From IMG/VR virus record IMGVR_UViG_3300025864_000032, positions 1 to 36,874 of that record: a stretch of 36,874 nucleotides of DNA. The stretch is one strand, 5' to 3'. A program made the translations under genes and the position numbers. This DNA comes from a virus. The notes below the pieces were generated by a model. It did no database searches. It worked only from the letters and a program-made list of their open reading frames with translations, and was not told the origin of the DNA. Shown one piece after another: positions 6,299 through 14,568 of this stretch (positions are counted from its first letter, which is position 1; the number at the start of each line of letters is the position of its first letter).

Positions 6299-6781
6299 AA
6301 AGAAAGATCGTACCTTGCCAGCTACCAAAAGGCGAGGGCAAAAAGAAAAGAATTTATTAGAATATATTCGAGGGGGGCGGCTCGTTAAACGCCCTTTAAG
6401 CAGTACTAGAACTTCGGTTAAGGTAATTCATAGCTATCTTGAAATTTTGAGCAGGAAACAGGGATTATAGGTCCGAAGTCTTGCAGTAGAGTTACTATAA
6501 AAGGAAGTCGCGCTCCGATTATGAGTAAAAGGTTAAGCGCTAATAACGACTTAACCAATATATAAAAAGTTATAACGGGGCTCTAATAAACAACGGAGTA
6601 TTAAACTTGTATGGAAATCCGTAGCCTCAAAGAAAAATATATGGCACCCGGGGTATGTGGGTAAACTGCCCCAATATAAAACTTTTGTGTGGGAAATGGA
6701 TCAACGGGCAATGGCTATCCGCCAAAATCTGCTCATGGGGAATAATTCGTAATAAAGGGAAAGAATTATTACACAGAAACT
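6299..6781 (+). other. Structured leader between the two tRNAs
   Basis: No third tRNA with a proper T loop is found. The stretch holds several stems: GGGCG/CGCCC near 6375-6395, a perfect GGTTAAG/CTTAACC (6531-6537 with 6550-6556), and a nested pair GGGGCT/AGCCTC with ACGGA/TCCGT (about 6577-6628). It also contains short open frames without good ribosome sites, including one at 6576-6752 that looks protein-like. It could be a transcript leader, a decayed gene, or both. Confidence 0.4.
6576..6752 (+). pseudogene. Protein-like open frame without a clear start
   Basis: The frame reads 58 codons to TAA 6750 and has gene-like composition (for example GKLPQYKTFVWEMDQRAMAI). However, there is no ATG before 6696 and no convincing ribosome site. 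A GTG at 6657 would give 31 residues. It overlaps the nested hairpin at 6577-6628. It may be a decayed or very small gene upstream of the terminase genes. Confidence 0.25.
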
Positions 6782-6855
6782 ATGGCTTTGGGGTAGTGGG
6801 AACCTTCTTCGCTTGGAACGAAGCGTCGTTAGTTCGATTCTAACAAGCCGTACCA
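6782..6855 (+). tRNA. tRNA-Pro (anticodon TGG)
   Basis: Acceptor ATGGCTT pairs with AAGCCGT (one G-T pair) and the D stem is GGGT/ACCT. The anticodon stem CTTCG/CGAAG closes the loop CTTGGAA, which holds TGG. T arm GTTAG-TTCGATT-CTAAC, discriminator A, encoded CCA. The ribosome site of the terminase small subunit begins at the next base. Confidence 0.93.
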
Positions 6856-6867
6856 GAGAGGAAAAAT

Positions 6868-7503
6868 TTGGTAATAAATTGGAAAAAAATAGAAACGCTA
6901 TATATCGAGCAGGAAAAAACTTTATCCCTAAGAGAACTCAAAGAACAAGCCAATGTTGTTTTAGGAATAAGGGTTTCTCATACTGTTATCGCCGAACACC
7001 TTAATAAAGAAGGCTGGGCAATTAAGCGGGAAAACTATTGGAACGAGAAAGGTTTTCAAACTACCCTTCAAAATATCCCTGCCCTTGAAAAGAAAAGTAA
7101 AGAAAGAACTTATGCAAAAAAACTTGACAATTTAATTAGTGATACTTTTAATACCATTAAAGCCGGCATAGATAAAATACGAGAGCAACAAAGTTCGGAA
7201 AGTGGTATGAATATTGATCCCTCAAAACTTCGAGACCTTGGCACGCTTTTAGAAGGTTTAACCAAGATAAAAAAGAATACTGAGGAGAATCAAAATCCCT
7301 TAAACCCCGAGAAACCTAATGCCGATGAAGCCGACAAACAATATGAAAAACAAGCAAAACATCTTGCCGATTGGTTCGAAAAAGCAATTAACAAATCCCC
7401 TGAAACGGGAATTGACGGAATACCTTTGGATGTGGATGGATCAGAAGGAGGAATTGCTGACCTCGATAGCGAAACCTTATCTGGCGGTACAGGAAGCCCG
7501 TAA
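6868..7503 (+). CDS. Terminase small subunit (candidate)
   Basis: 211 residues directly before the large terminase, which it overlaps. The N-terminal 50 residues hold a helix-turn-helix-like segment (LSLRELKEQANVVLGIRVSH), as expected for DNA recognition at the start of packaging. The middle is helical and charged, and the C-terminus is acidic and Gly/Asp-rich. The start is TTG 6868: the frame has no nearby ATG, and AGAGAGG lies 6 bases upstream, abutting the 3' end of tRNA-Pro. The role rests on position and domain layout, since small terminase subunits vary widely in sequence. Confidence 0.7.
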   Translation: MVINWKKIETLYIEQEKTLSLRELKEQANVVLGIRVSHTVIAEHLNKEGWAIKRENYWNEKGFQTTLQNIPALEKKSKERTYAKKLDNLISDTFNTIKAGIDKIREQQSSESGMNIDPSKLRDLGTLLEGLTKIKKNTEENQNPLNPEKPNADEADKQYEKQAKHLADWFEKAINKSPETGIDGIPLDVDGSEGGIADLDSETLSGGTGSP

Positions 7504-8884
7504 GTTAATCTTAGCTTTCACCGAAGCCCACGCCCAAGAACTAAAAACAAAACTAATTAACGATCCCGACCTCTGGAAAGAGATCTGTCAGTTTGACCAA
7601 TATGTCTTAAAGAATAAATGGTTTCCTTATAATCCTCAACCTCGCCAAGCGCTTTTTATTTGGGACAAGACTAAAGAATTACTTTATGGTGGCGCGGCCA
7701 GAGGGGGTAAATCCGTAGGGCTGTTAATGTGTGCGCTTATGTTTGTAGATATTCCCGGCTTCTCGGCGCTTATCGTAACAAAAACTTTAATTCAATCTAA
7801 ACTTTCTGGCGGTATAATTCAGTTAAGCAAGGATTGGGAACTAGCCCAAAAAGGCGCGGTTTATAACGCTTCCGATTTCTGTTGGACTTTTCCTTCTGGG
7901 GCTAAACTGCAATTTGGTTATCTTAATAATGCCGATGATACCATGCGGTATAAATCTACCTCTTGGTCGCTGATTTGTTTTGACGAACTTACTAACTTTG
8001 AAAGTGAAGACACTTATACTTATCTTTTCTCAAGGTTAAGTCAAACTACCAATAGCGACATCCCTCAAAAAATGAGGTCGGCTTCTAACCCTGATGGGCC
8101 CGGCCACGACTGGGTAAAAAATAGGTTTCACTGCGGCAAAGACGATATGGCAAAAGATCCTACAAGATTGTTTATGCCCGCTAAACTTTGGGAAAACTTC
8201 GGGCATAATAGGGAAGAATACGCAAAAAATCTTGCTAAACTTCCTGAAATTACTCGCAAGCAATTAGAAGACGGCGATTGGGACATTACCCCCGATGGAC
8301 AAATGTTTAAAATGGCTTGGTTTAAGAAAGGCCCTGCCGATGGTACTTTACCAAAAGGCGTGGTTATCAAGAAAGCCGCTAGATATTGGGACTTGGCAGG
8401 CAGTGCCGCTAAACCGGGGAAAGATCCTGATTACTCCGTAGGCGCTAAAATAGGTTATGGTTCCGATGGTAATTATTATATTTTAGATATAGTTCGTTTC
8501 CGAGAAACCCCCGGCGCTGTTAGAGCAATGGCTAGAATGGTGGCGGAAGGCGACGGTTTACAAGTTTGGAATGGAATGGAACAAGAAGGCGGACAATCAG
8601 GTATGGAACAAGCCCTGAGTTATCGAGACACGGTTTTTAAGGGTTTTAAATTCAAAGCTTATAGAACTACGGGTAGTAAAGAAAATCGGGCAGAACTTTT
8701 TTCGTCTGCCGCGGAAAATGGTTTAATTTGTATCTTGGTAGCGCAATGGAACATTGATTTACTAAATGAATTCTCTATGTTTCCCTTAGGCGCGCATGAT
8801 GATATAGTAGATGCTTGCTGTGGGGCTTATAATATGCTACAAGAACATAAATCAAACAAAGCTTATACTATTAGGTATGCTTAG
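7430..8884 (+). CDS. terL: Terminase large subunit
   Basis: The packaging motor ATPase and nuclease. With ATG 7430, the Walker A motif GGAARGGKS is at residues 87-95 and Walker B with the catalytic acid, LICFDELT, at 181-188. The C-terminal RNase-H-like nuclease follows, with acidic positions in RYWDLAGS and in HDDIVDA near the end. The true start is uncertain. ATG 7430 or 7436, or a TTG at 7454 just after AAGGAGG (7445-7451), are all possible. The open frame continues upstream to 7319 but inside the previous gene. The 74-base overlap with the small subunit suggests coupled synthesis. Confidence 0.93.
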   Translation: MWMDQKEELLTSIAKPYLAVQEARKLILAFTEAHAQELKTKLINDPDLWKEICQFDQYVLKNKWFPYNPQPRQALFIWDKTKELLYGGAARGGKSVGLLMCALMFVDIPGFSALIVTKTLIQSKLSGGIIQLSKDWELAQKGAVYNASDFCWTFPSGAKLQFGYLNNADDTMRYKSTSWSLICFDELTNFESEDTYTYLFSRLSQTTNSDIPQKMRSASNPDGPGHDWVKNRFHCGKDDMAKDPTRLFMPAKLWENFGHNREEYAKNLAKLPEITRKQLEDGDWDITPDGQMFKMAWFKKGPADGTLPKGVVIKKAARYWDLAGSAAKPGKDPDYSVGAKIGYGSDGNYYILDIVRFRETPGAVRAMARMVAEGDGLQVWNGMEQEGGQSGMEQALSYRDTVFKGFKFKAYRTTGSKENRAELFSSAAENGLICILVAQWNIDLLNEFSMFPLGAHDDIVDACCGAYNMLQEHKSNKAYTIRYA

Positions 8885-8896
8885 GGAAGGTGGAAA

Positions 8897-10363
8897 ATGA
8901 CAGATAATTTTGGTAATCCAAATCCTCTTACGGAATGGAATATAACCCCCGTAGAATATTCTTTTTTACAAAATGAGGAAAACCAGCAAAGGTTAGAAAA
9001 TCAACATTATGATTTATTGGAACGCTATCTCTTAGGCAATATAAATATAAAAATTCCTAAAATCGTGAGAGATGAAATTTCTCAAAGAGAAGTTGTTACA
9101 AATTTCTTGCGCCCAGTTTTAGAAAGTTATGTGCATATGTTGGGAATAAAATCTATCACGGCTTCTGAAGCCGCGCTTCAACCGCAAGTAGATGAATATT
9201 TAGAAAACATTGGTTTTGACACCTTAGAACACGAAATTTATTCTACTGCTGGCTTATTTGGGCGTTGTTATTTACAACTCCTTTATAACAAGGAAGCAGA
9301 TTTAATTGATATCATTGTTTTAGATCCAAGAAATATTAGAAAAAATGTAGATGCTGAAAATATCAATATTACTACTTCCGTGATTAAAACTTGGTTAGAT
9401 CTAGATTTTAATGGTCGGCCTATTGAAAGAGTGGAAAAATATTATCCCGATAGAATAGAAAGTTACTTCACGCCTGCGGGAGAGCGGTTTCCAATTCCTT
9501 ATTTAGATGGTGAAACTCCTTCGGTGCGCCCTAATCCAGCTGGCTTTATTCCTATCTTTGAAATAAAGAACCGAGGCGGTATTTCGGAAATAGAAAATGG
9601 TATAGGGATCCAAGATTCTATAAATCAATGGCTTTTAGAAGCTATGGAAAGCGGTTTGTTCAAAGCAAGCGGCCAAATCTATATTATCGGCGTAGATACG
9701 GAAATAACCGAGAAAGAAGTTAAAAAGTCCGATGATACCGGGCCAACTATTGTTAAAGGGCTTGGAAGAAAGCCTTATGATGTTTGGACCCTCGGGCCAG
9801 AAGTTAAAACGGTTGGAAAAATAACGGGGGAAGATATAGGGCAATTCTTTACTGCCGTAGATAAGAGAATAGAACATTTGGCAATTATAACTGCTACTTC
9901 TATCAGTTATCTACAAACTACTTCCGTGCAAACGGGGGCTGGCGTAGTGGCGCTTCAACGCGCAGAAACCGACAAAGTTCGCGCAAGTCAAAAGGCTTTT
10001 TCTAACCAATTAAAAAAGATTTTGAAGCAAGCCTTGTTCTTATCTGGAATAATTACTAAGGTAGATATTGAATGGGAAGATCCCGCTCAATTTGGCAATA
10101 AGATAGATGACCTTAAAGAATTCCAAGCAGGGTTGCTTTCAATACAGGATTATCATTCAAGACAAGGCGTGCCTGCGCTAAAAATTGCTTCAATAATTGC
10201 TAATATAAAGCAAGAACAAGCAGATGGTTTATTAAAAAATGTTGCGAAGGCGGCAACTCCCACAACTGGGGTTCAAAGTTATGGGAACGAAGCCTTAGTT
10301 CCACAGGTGGCGGAACTTCCTGCGGTTAATCCCGATAATGGTTCTGACGCTGGAGTAGCGTAA
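8897..10363 (+). CDS. Portal protein
   Basis: 488 residues, the usual size for the SPP1 gp6-type portal ring through which DNA enters and leaves the capsid. It lies between large terminase and scaffold, where the portal normally is. The sequence has the expected mixed N-terminal part, a long helical C-terminal part with the QTTSVQTGAGVVALQRAE helix, and an Ala/Pro-rich tail. ATG 8897 follows GGGAAGGTGG, 12 bases after terL. A perfect hairpin ACAACT/AGTTGT (10378-10394) lies after its stop in the 100-base gap before the scaffold gene. Confidence 0.88.
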   Translation: MTDNFGNPNPLTEWNITPVEYSFLQNEENQQRLENQHYDLLERYLLGNINIKIPKIVRDEISQREVVTNFLRPVLESYVHMLGIKSITASEAALQPQVDEYLENIGFDTLEHEIYSTAGLFGRCYLQLLYNKEADLIDIIVLDPRNIRKNVDAENINITTSVIKTWLDLDFNGRPIERVEKYYPDRIESYFTPAGERFPIPYLDGETPSVRPNPAGFIPIFEIKNRGGISEIENGIGIQDSINQWLLEAMESGLFKASGQIYIIGVDTEITEKEVKKSDDTGPTIVKGLGRKPYDVWTLGPEVKTVGKITGEDIGQFFTAVDKRIEHLAIITATSISYLQTTSVQTGAGVVALQRAETDKVRASQKAFSNQLKKILKQALFLSGIITKVDIEWEDPAQFGNKIDDLKEFQAGLLSIQDYHSRQGVPALKIASIIANIKQEQADGLLKNVAKAATPTTGVQSYGNEALVPQVAELPAVNPDNGSDAGVA

Positions 10364-10377
10364 AACTCAATTCGTTA

Positions 10378-10394
10378 ACAACTCGTAAAGTTGT
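10378..10394 (+). other. Hairpin between portal and scaffold genes
   Basis: ACAACT (10378-10383) and AGTTGT (10389-10394) form a perfect 6-base stem with a 5-base loop. There is no T-run, so it is not a classical terminator. It may be an RNA-processing or stability element at the boundary before the highly expressed scaffold and capsid genes. Confidence 0.4.
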
Positions 10395-10463
10395 AGCCCT
10401 TAAAATTAAGTAATTCGCAGTAGAAGCGCTTTCTATTGATTTTAAGTAGCAAAGGAGATTGAA

Positions 10464-11075
10464 ATGGCAGATAAAGCAGTTGCAGAAGTAAAGGCTGGCG
10501 AAGTAAAAGCGGAAGAAGTTAAGGCGGAAGAAGCGGAAGGCGAAGAGTTAGATATTAAGGAAATTCAAAGTAATAAGGCCAATGACCGAATTCGTCAATT
10601 AGCCAAAGAAAATAAAGACTTAAAAACTCAACAAGCCCTCACGGAAGCCAATCGTTTGAAAGAAACTAATGATTTTAAGACGCTTTACGAAACCGAACAT
10701 GCTCAATTTGAGAAATTAAAAAGTGATTTTCTAACTTCAACAATGAAAAACAAATTTATTATCTCTGCCCAGAAATTAAATATTATTGATCCTGATTTGG
10801 CTTTTAGAGCCTTAGAGGATTATAAGGATTTATATACAGTAGAGGAAAACGGCAATGTGCTTGGTTTTGACAAGGTTTTAGCTGCACTAATCAAGGACAA
10901 GCCTTATCTCGTTGGAGCTAAGAAAGCAGAACCTTTAACTACTACTTCTGGCAAAGTAACGGCTACTGCCGAACATATCTATACTGCGGAAGAAATAAAA
11001 GGCATGAGTTACGAAGAAAAAAAGAAATTTGCGAATGTAATTGAAGAGCAAATGAAAAAAGGTTTAATTAAATAA
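10464..11075 (+). CDS. Capsid scaffold protein (GP20/DUF4355-like)
   Basis: 203 residues with the standard scaffold pattern: a very acidic and lysine/alanine-rich disordered start, a long coiled coil through about residues 30-95, and a conserved C-terminal part ending in basic helix EEQMKKGLIK that would contact the coat protein. It lies immediately before the major capsid gene. ATG 10464 has AAAGGAGATT upstream. The protein organises coat assembly and then leaves the head. Family assignment rests on composition, position and size. Confidence 0.8.
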   Translation: MADKAVAEVKAGEVKAEEVKAEEAEGEELDIKEIQSNKANDRIRQLAKENKDLKTQQALTEANRLKETNDFKTLYETEHAQFEKLKSDFLTSTMKNKFIISAQKLNIIDPDLAFRALEDYKDLYTVEENGNVLGFDKVLAALIKDKPYLVGAKKAEPLTTTSGKVTATAEHIYTAEEIKGMSYEEKKKFANVIEEQMKKGLIK

Positions 11076-11082
11076 TAAAAAA

Positions 11083-11097
11083 TTACCTTGGAGGTAA
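11083..11097 (+). promoter_or_regulatory. Ribosome-site hairpin before major capsid gene
   Basis: TTACC and GGTAA can pair around TTGGA, so the ribosome site GGAGG sits in the loop and 3' arm of a small hairpin. The whole leader from the hairpin through the ATGGC start is base-for-base the same (26 bases) before the tail tube gene at 14131-14156. Confidence 0.7.
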
Positions 11098-11103
11098 ATT
11101 AAA

Positions 11104-11970
11104 ATGGCGGATCTAACTAGTTTAGAACAAACTTTATGGAGTACTAAACTCAAGATGGCTTTTGAAGCACAAGCTTCTTATGCCAAGGCTATCAATTACG
11201 ATTGGCAGTCTGAAATGGTTTTGAAGAAAGGCATGGTAGTTGCTATTGACACCATCACCGGCGTCGTAGTTGAGCCTTATACCGGCGCACCAATTGTTAC
11301 CGACGGCGACGATCTTGTTTCCGATGATATTCAATTAGTGATTGACCAAGCTTCTCAACTTCACTTCAAAGTGAAGGATTATGATCAAGCGCAGATTTTT
11401 GTTAATCTAACCAGCGAAGGCATTAAATTAGCAGTTCCAAAGGTAAAGGCCGCAATAGAAACGGCGCTTGCTGGGGAATATGTTAATGTGCTTACCGGCA
11501 ATACTATCGGCGAAACCCTTACGCCCGTAACTCCCGTTGTTACTGAAGGGACTGGGAATGTTTATGAAACCCTTGTGGATGCTAGCGTTCTCTTAGATGA
11601 GAAGAATGTTCCTGATACCGATAGAGCAGTAATTCTTCCGCCTTGGGTCTATGCCTACTTACAGAAGGATGACCGTTTTATTGCCAAGAGTACTGCTACT
11701 TCTGAAACCGCGCTTTCTACGGGTTATGTTGGAGAAGCGGCTGGGTTCTCCATCTATAAGAGCAACTTCGTTGCAAAAGACGGAGATACTTGGAAGGTTA
11801 TGGCAATGCACAGAAGTGCCGTTACAATGGCTATGTTCTTAGATAAGATCGTGGTTTCCCAAATGGAAAAAGAGTTCGCTACCCTCTTCAAGGAACTTGT
11901 TCTCTTTGGTATCAAGACCGTTTATCCTGAAAGCATGGTTGTGGTTACTTTCGGCAAGGCTGGTGCTTAG
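11104..11970 (+). CDS. Major capsid protein
   Basis: 288 residues directly after the scaffold, with the features of an HK97-fold coat protein: an N-terminal helical arm, a long strand-rich middle, and the conserved ILPPWVYAYLQKDDRF segment near residue 180 seen in several capsid families. It is the only gene followed by its own strong terminator (11988-12018) and has the special leader hairpin at 11083. Both fit very high expression. ATG 11104 is set by the GGAGG in that hairpin. Confidence 0.88.
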   Translation: MADLTSLEQTLWSTKLKMAFEAQASYAKAINYDWQSEMVLKKGMVVAIDTITGVVVEPYTGAPIVTDGDDLVSDDIQLVIDQASQLHFKVKDYDQAQIFVNLTSEGIKLAVPKVKAAIETALAGEYVNVLTGNTIGETLTPVTPVVTEGTGNVYETLVDASVLLDEKNVPDTDRAVILPPWVYAYLQKDDRFIAKSTATSETALSTGYVGEAAGFSIYKSNFVAKDGDTWKVMAMHRSAVTMAMFLDKIVVSQMEKEFATLFKELVLFGIKTVYPESMVVVTFGKAGA

Positions 11971-11987
11971 TTTTAATAAAGAAATCG

Positions 11988-12018
11988 GGGGTAAGCCTCA
12001 AAAGCTTACCCCTTTTTT
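11988..12018 (+). terminator. Rho-independent terminator after major capsid gene
   Basis: Perfect 9-base stem GGGGTAAGC (11988-11996) with GCTTACCCC (12004-12012), a 7-base loop and six T. It probably attenuates transcription between capsid and neck genes, since no strong promoter is seen directly after it. Confidence 0.9.
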
Positions 12019-12031
12019 AGAAGGTGGCTAA

Positions 12032-12337
12032 ATGACGGTTAATGAAACACTGATAGTTAGCAACATAAAAGACTTATGTCCTATAATAGAACAATATTAT
12101 AAGACCGAAGCGGCTAATCAAAAAATAATTCGGCTCTATGTTAGAAATGCCGATTATGAAGAACTTACCGAAGCAAAAACTATTTTAGATTTGCTACATG
12201 CTATTCAAACCTTAGCCCCGGTTTCTTTCTCTATGGGGGCTTTGAGTGAAAACAAAGGGGAATCTTTGGCGCAAGCCATTGCCCATTGGCGCACCCAAGT
12301 CTATGGCAGTTTAGGTACTACAAGGGCTAGACGCTAA
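12032..12337 (+). CDS. Head-tail connector (adaptor-like) protein
   Basis: 101 residues, first gene after the capsid protein. It is mostly helical, with an N-terminal helical bundle and a basic end (TTRARR), which fits the size and fold of the adaptor ring proteins that sit under the portal. ATG 12032 follows AAGGTGGCTA. Its stop overlaps the next start by one base (TAATG). The assignment rests on gene order and size. Confidence 0.6.
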   Translation: MTVNETLIVSNIKDLCPIIEQYYKTEAANQKIIRLYVRNADYEELTEAKTILDLLHAIQTLAPVSFSMGALSENKGESLAQAIAHWRTQVYGSLGTTRARR

Positions 12338-12714
12338 TGTTAGATCTTTTAGGACTTCCAACTTTTCTAAGGCCTTTTGAATTTTATGCGCTTAAAGCAG
12401 CTACTATTGTAAGCGGCGTGCCTACCTATGAAGCCCCTGCTTATCTAGGAACTTCAGAAGGCGTAATCGTTAGAGATAATGTCAATCCTTTTAAGCCCTC
12501 GGCTTTCGGGATAGAAATTAGTTATACTTTTCTTGCTTACTTAGATATAACTTCGTTTAATGCTGACGAACTATTGCTTAAAGAAGGTTATTATCTAAAA
12601 ACTGAAAGTAATCAGCTTTTCTTAATAGTTGCTTTGGAAACTTTAGATAATATTCTAGTTTTAGCTTTACAAGAAAAGCAAGCGCTAATAGGGAAAGCTT
12701 GGAAAAAGGAATAA
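12337..12714 (+). CDS. Head closure (stopper-like) protein
   Basis: 125 residues, strand-rich, second in the neck block. The pattern of short beta strands and the position between adaptor and tail-completion genes match the head-closure proteins that seal the filled head. It starts within the TAATG junction and ends directly before the next ATG. The sequence itself carries no diagnostic motif, so this is a call from order and size. Confidence 0.55.
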   Translation: MLDLLGLPTFLRPFEFYALKAATIVSGVPTYEAPAYLGTSEGVIVRDNVNPFKPSAFGIEISYTFLAYLDITSFNADELLLKEGYYLKTESNQLFLIVALETLDNILVLALQEKQALIGKAWKKE

Positions 12715-13203
12715 ATGTTTACGGTAAAAATTCCCGATATGACCCAAGTTTTACAAACTTTTCTCGACAAAAATGTAGAAGTTGCTATGATTAAAACTTT
12801 AGATATCGTTCGACTAGTGGTAGAAACGGACATTAAAATAACTTCGCTAAGTGCTTTTGACGATTACGAAACTACCGACCTTAGTTCTAACGAAAAACCA
12901 AGAACGGCTGGCGCTTTAAGAGCCTCTATTAGAACTAGCCTTCCTTATTTAGTTGGGCCTCAAGTTTATGGCTTTGATGTTTTAGTAGGCGATAATAAAA
13001 TTTCTACTTTCACGGGTATTTATTATGCGGAAAATATGGAATTTAATATTGTAGATACTATTGGCCCTTTTTCTAAAGATGGTTTCGAATATCAAAGCGA
13101 CCACGCTTTTGTTTGGCCCACGCTAAATGTTAATATGCCGAAATATACTCAATTAGTACAAACTAATTTTATTGCCGAAATGAATGCTTTAATGGGGGTT
13201 TAA
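12715..13203 (+). CDS. Tail completion protein (HK97 gp10-like)
   Basis: 162 residues. The N-terminal helix followed by a block where RTAGALRASI precedes a strand-rich part containing YYAENMEF fits the HK97 gp10 family, in which a chemically similar 'G.LR.SI ... YA..vEfG' pattern is usual. The role is to complete the neck so that head and tail can join. It begins one base after the previous stop and is followed by the tail-terminator candidate after one base. Confidence 0.65.
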   Translation: MFTVKIPDMTQVLQTFLDKNVEVAMIKTLDIVRLVVETDIKITSLSAFDDYETTDLSSNEKPRTAGALRASIRTSLPYLVGPQVYGFDVLVGDNKISTFTGIYYAENMEFNIVDTIGPFSKDGFEYQSDHAFVWPTLNVNMPKYTQLVQTNFIAEMNALMGV

Positions 13204-13204
13204 G

Positions 13205-13600
13205 ATGACCTTAGCCGACAAAGTTCTAGCTGCCCAAAGAATAGAAAATTATATTGCTTTGGCAAAAATATATATTGAAAGTTTATTGCCCCCGGAATTA
13301 GAAAAATTTAAGTCGCTAATTGCGCCAGTAAAAAATGATACCGATATTGATATGGTAAAAAATGTTCCTTTTTATGTTTACAAATATAGGGAACTTCAAG
13401 GCTGGACGGGTTTTAAGACTTATGTTTTTGGGTTAGATTTAATTACTAATGAAAATGCCGATGTTATGACGCCTTATATAGAAGAAGGCATGCGCTTTCA
13501 CTATTTTGATTTAATTACCGCTTATTCCAGTGCTGTTGGCGACTTTAAGCGGCTACATTTAGATTTTAATATTTCGTATCCTATAATTTGGGAGGATTAA
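13205..13600 (+). CDS. Tail terminator-like protein
   Basis: 131 residues at the place where siphoviruses keep the tail terminator, between the gp10-like and tail tube genes. It is a mixed alpha/beta protein with an N-terminal helix and a C-terminal strand-rich part. ATG 13205 has a GGGGGTT site upstream. The terminator ring ends tube growth and forms the interface to the head. The assignment is from gene order. Confidence 0.55.
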   Translation: MTLADKVLAAQRIENYIALAKIYIESLLPPELEKFKSLIAPVKNDTDIDMVKNVPFYVYKYRELQGWTGFKTYVFGLDLITNENADVMTPYIEEGMRFHYFDLITAYSSAVGDFKRLHLDFNISYPIIWED

Positions 13601-13601
13601 A

Positions 13602-14123
13602 ATGGCAGCAGTTCAATTAACGAAACAAACGCTTTCAGATTTACTTAAGGTAACTACCTTAGTGGAAAGAAATTTTGTGCCTTGTGCTAGCGATGGAAAT
13701 CTTATAACGATAGATGACAGATCTTTTTTCGAAATTCGTAATGAAGATATCGTAAGTCATACCGTTAGTTTTGTTACAAAACCTGAAAATTGGGGCATAA
13801 CAATACCCCTTGTTTTTACAATTCCAGCGGGCAAGACGCTAACTTCTGATTTACTAACTACCTATTTTAAGGACAGTATTACCCTTACTTATGACGCTGT
13901 CTCAATCCCGGGGGCAAATCCTTCGGCTTGGTTAATCGGCACTACTTATGTGAAGGATGTTTTAGTTTATCACGGCGCGGTAGCCTATAAGGCTATTGAA
14001 GCAACGGAAACGCCGCCGAATCTAGCTATTGAACCGGGCGTAACTTCTGGCTGGGCTTCTTTCTGGGCGGTATATGCGGTTCCAGTAGTTGCAGTCTTGA
14101 AAATAAATGTTTTTGGTTATTAA
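13602..14123 (+). CDS. Virion protein with C-terminal carbohydrate-binding-like domain
   Basis: 173 residues. The first 105 residues form an unassigned strand-rich domain. Residues about 107-160 (SAWLIGTTYVKDVLVYHG through WASFWAVY) follow the small CBM5/12-like layout, where W, Y and W ring residues surround 'gd.V.y.g..Y.a'. Such modules bind polysaccharide and decorate phage heads or tails. It sits between the tail-terminator and tube genes, so it is probably a structural decoration. ATG 13602 is preceded by GGGAGGATTAA. Confidence 0.6.
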   Translation: MAAVQLTKQTLSDLLKVTTLVERNFVPCASDGNLITIDDRSFFEIRNEDIVSHTVSFVTKPENWGITIPLVFTIPAGKTLTSDLLTTYFKDSITLTYDAVSIPGANPSAWLIGTTYVKDVLVYHGAVAYKAIEATETPPNLAIEPGVTSGWASFWAVYAVPVVAVLKINVFGY

Positions 14124-14130
14124 CTAAATT

Positions 14131-14145
14131 TTACCTTGGAGGTAA
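14131..14145 (+). promoter_or_regulatory. Ribosome-site hairpin before tail tube gene
   Basis: TTACC/GGTAA stem with TTGGA loop, identical to the element before the major capsid gene. The identity continues through the spacer and into the start codon (to base 14156), although the flanking sequences differ. It links the two most abundant virion proteins. Confidence 0.7.
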
Positions 14146-14151
14146 ATTAAA

Positions 14152-14565
14152 ATGGCAAACACACCAATGATGAGAGGAATTTCCGCCGCTTCCGTAACTT
14201 GTGGAGATCTTACAATTAGTTCTCCTGATACCCTTGTATTAGAAGATATTAAGGTTTCTGGTAGTTCTAAAGAAGACGATCTTGCAGGTAATAACGAAGG
14301 GCAAACGATTGTAGATTCAAATATTTCAGAAATGAAACAAGAAGCTAGTTTTGAGTTTGAAGCCAATGATTTAAGCGCTTTCCCTATCGATTTGATGGGG
14401 CAATCTATGGCGATTTCAGTAACCACGGATCCTTCTTACAGTCACACTTCGGTTACAAAAATTGCTACCGGGCTTGTTACTTCTGCCGAAGTTGATATAG
14501 TCAAGAGCGGCTGGCATAAGATTACTGGCAAGATGGTACAGGTTATAGTAACCACAGGAGTTTAA
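14152..14565 (+). CDS. Major tail tube protein
   Basis: 137 residues, the size of simple tail tube proteins, placed between the neck genes and the frameshifted chaperone pair. It is strand-rich with one helix (NDLSAFPIDLMG) near the middle, as in the tube fold shared by siphoviruses and myoviruses. The leader is the duplicated hairpin at 14131. Tube subunits stack as hexameric rings around the tape measure. ATG 14152 is fixed by that leader. Confidence 0.75.
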   Translation: MANTPMMRGISAASVTCGDLTISSPDTLVLEDIKVSGSSKEDDLAGNNEGQTIVDSNISEMKQEASFEFEANDLSAFPIDLMGQSMAISVTTDPSYSHTSVTKIATGLVTSAEVDIVKSGWHKITGKMVQVIVTTGV

Positions 14566-14568
14566 TTT

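Noticed and set aside
6270-6470. Basic 66-residue frame after tRNA-Gln
   Set aside because: Its start lies inside the tRNA T arm and no ribosome site is seen. A shorter TTG-started version cannot be supported.
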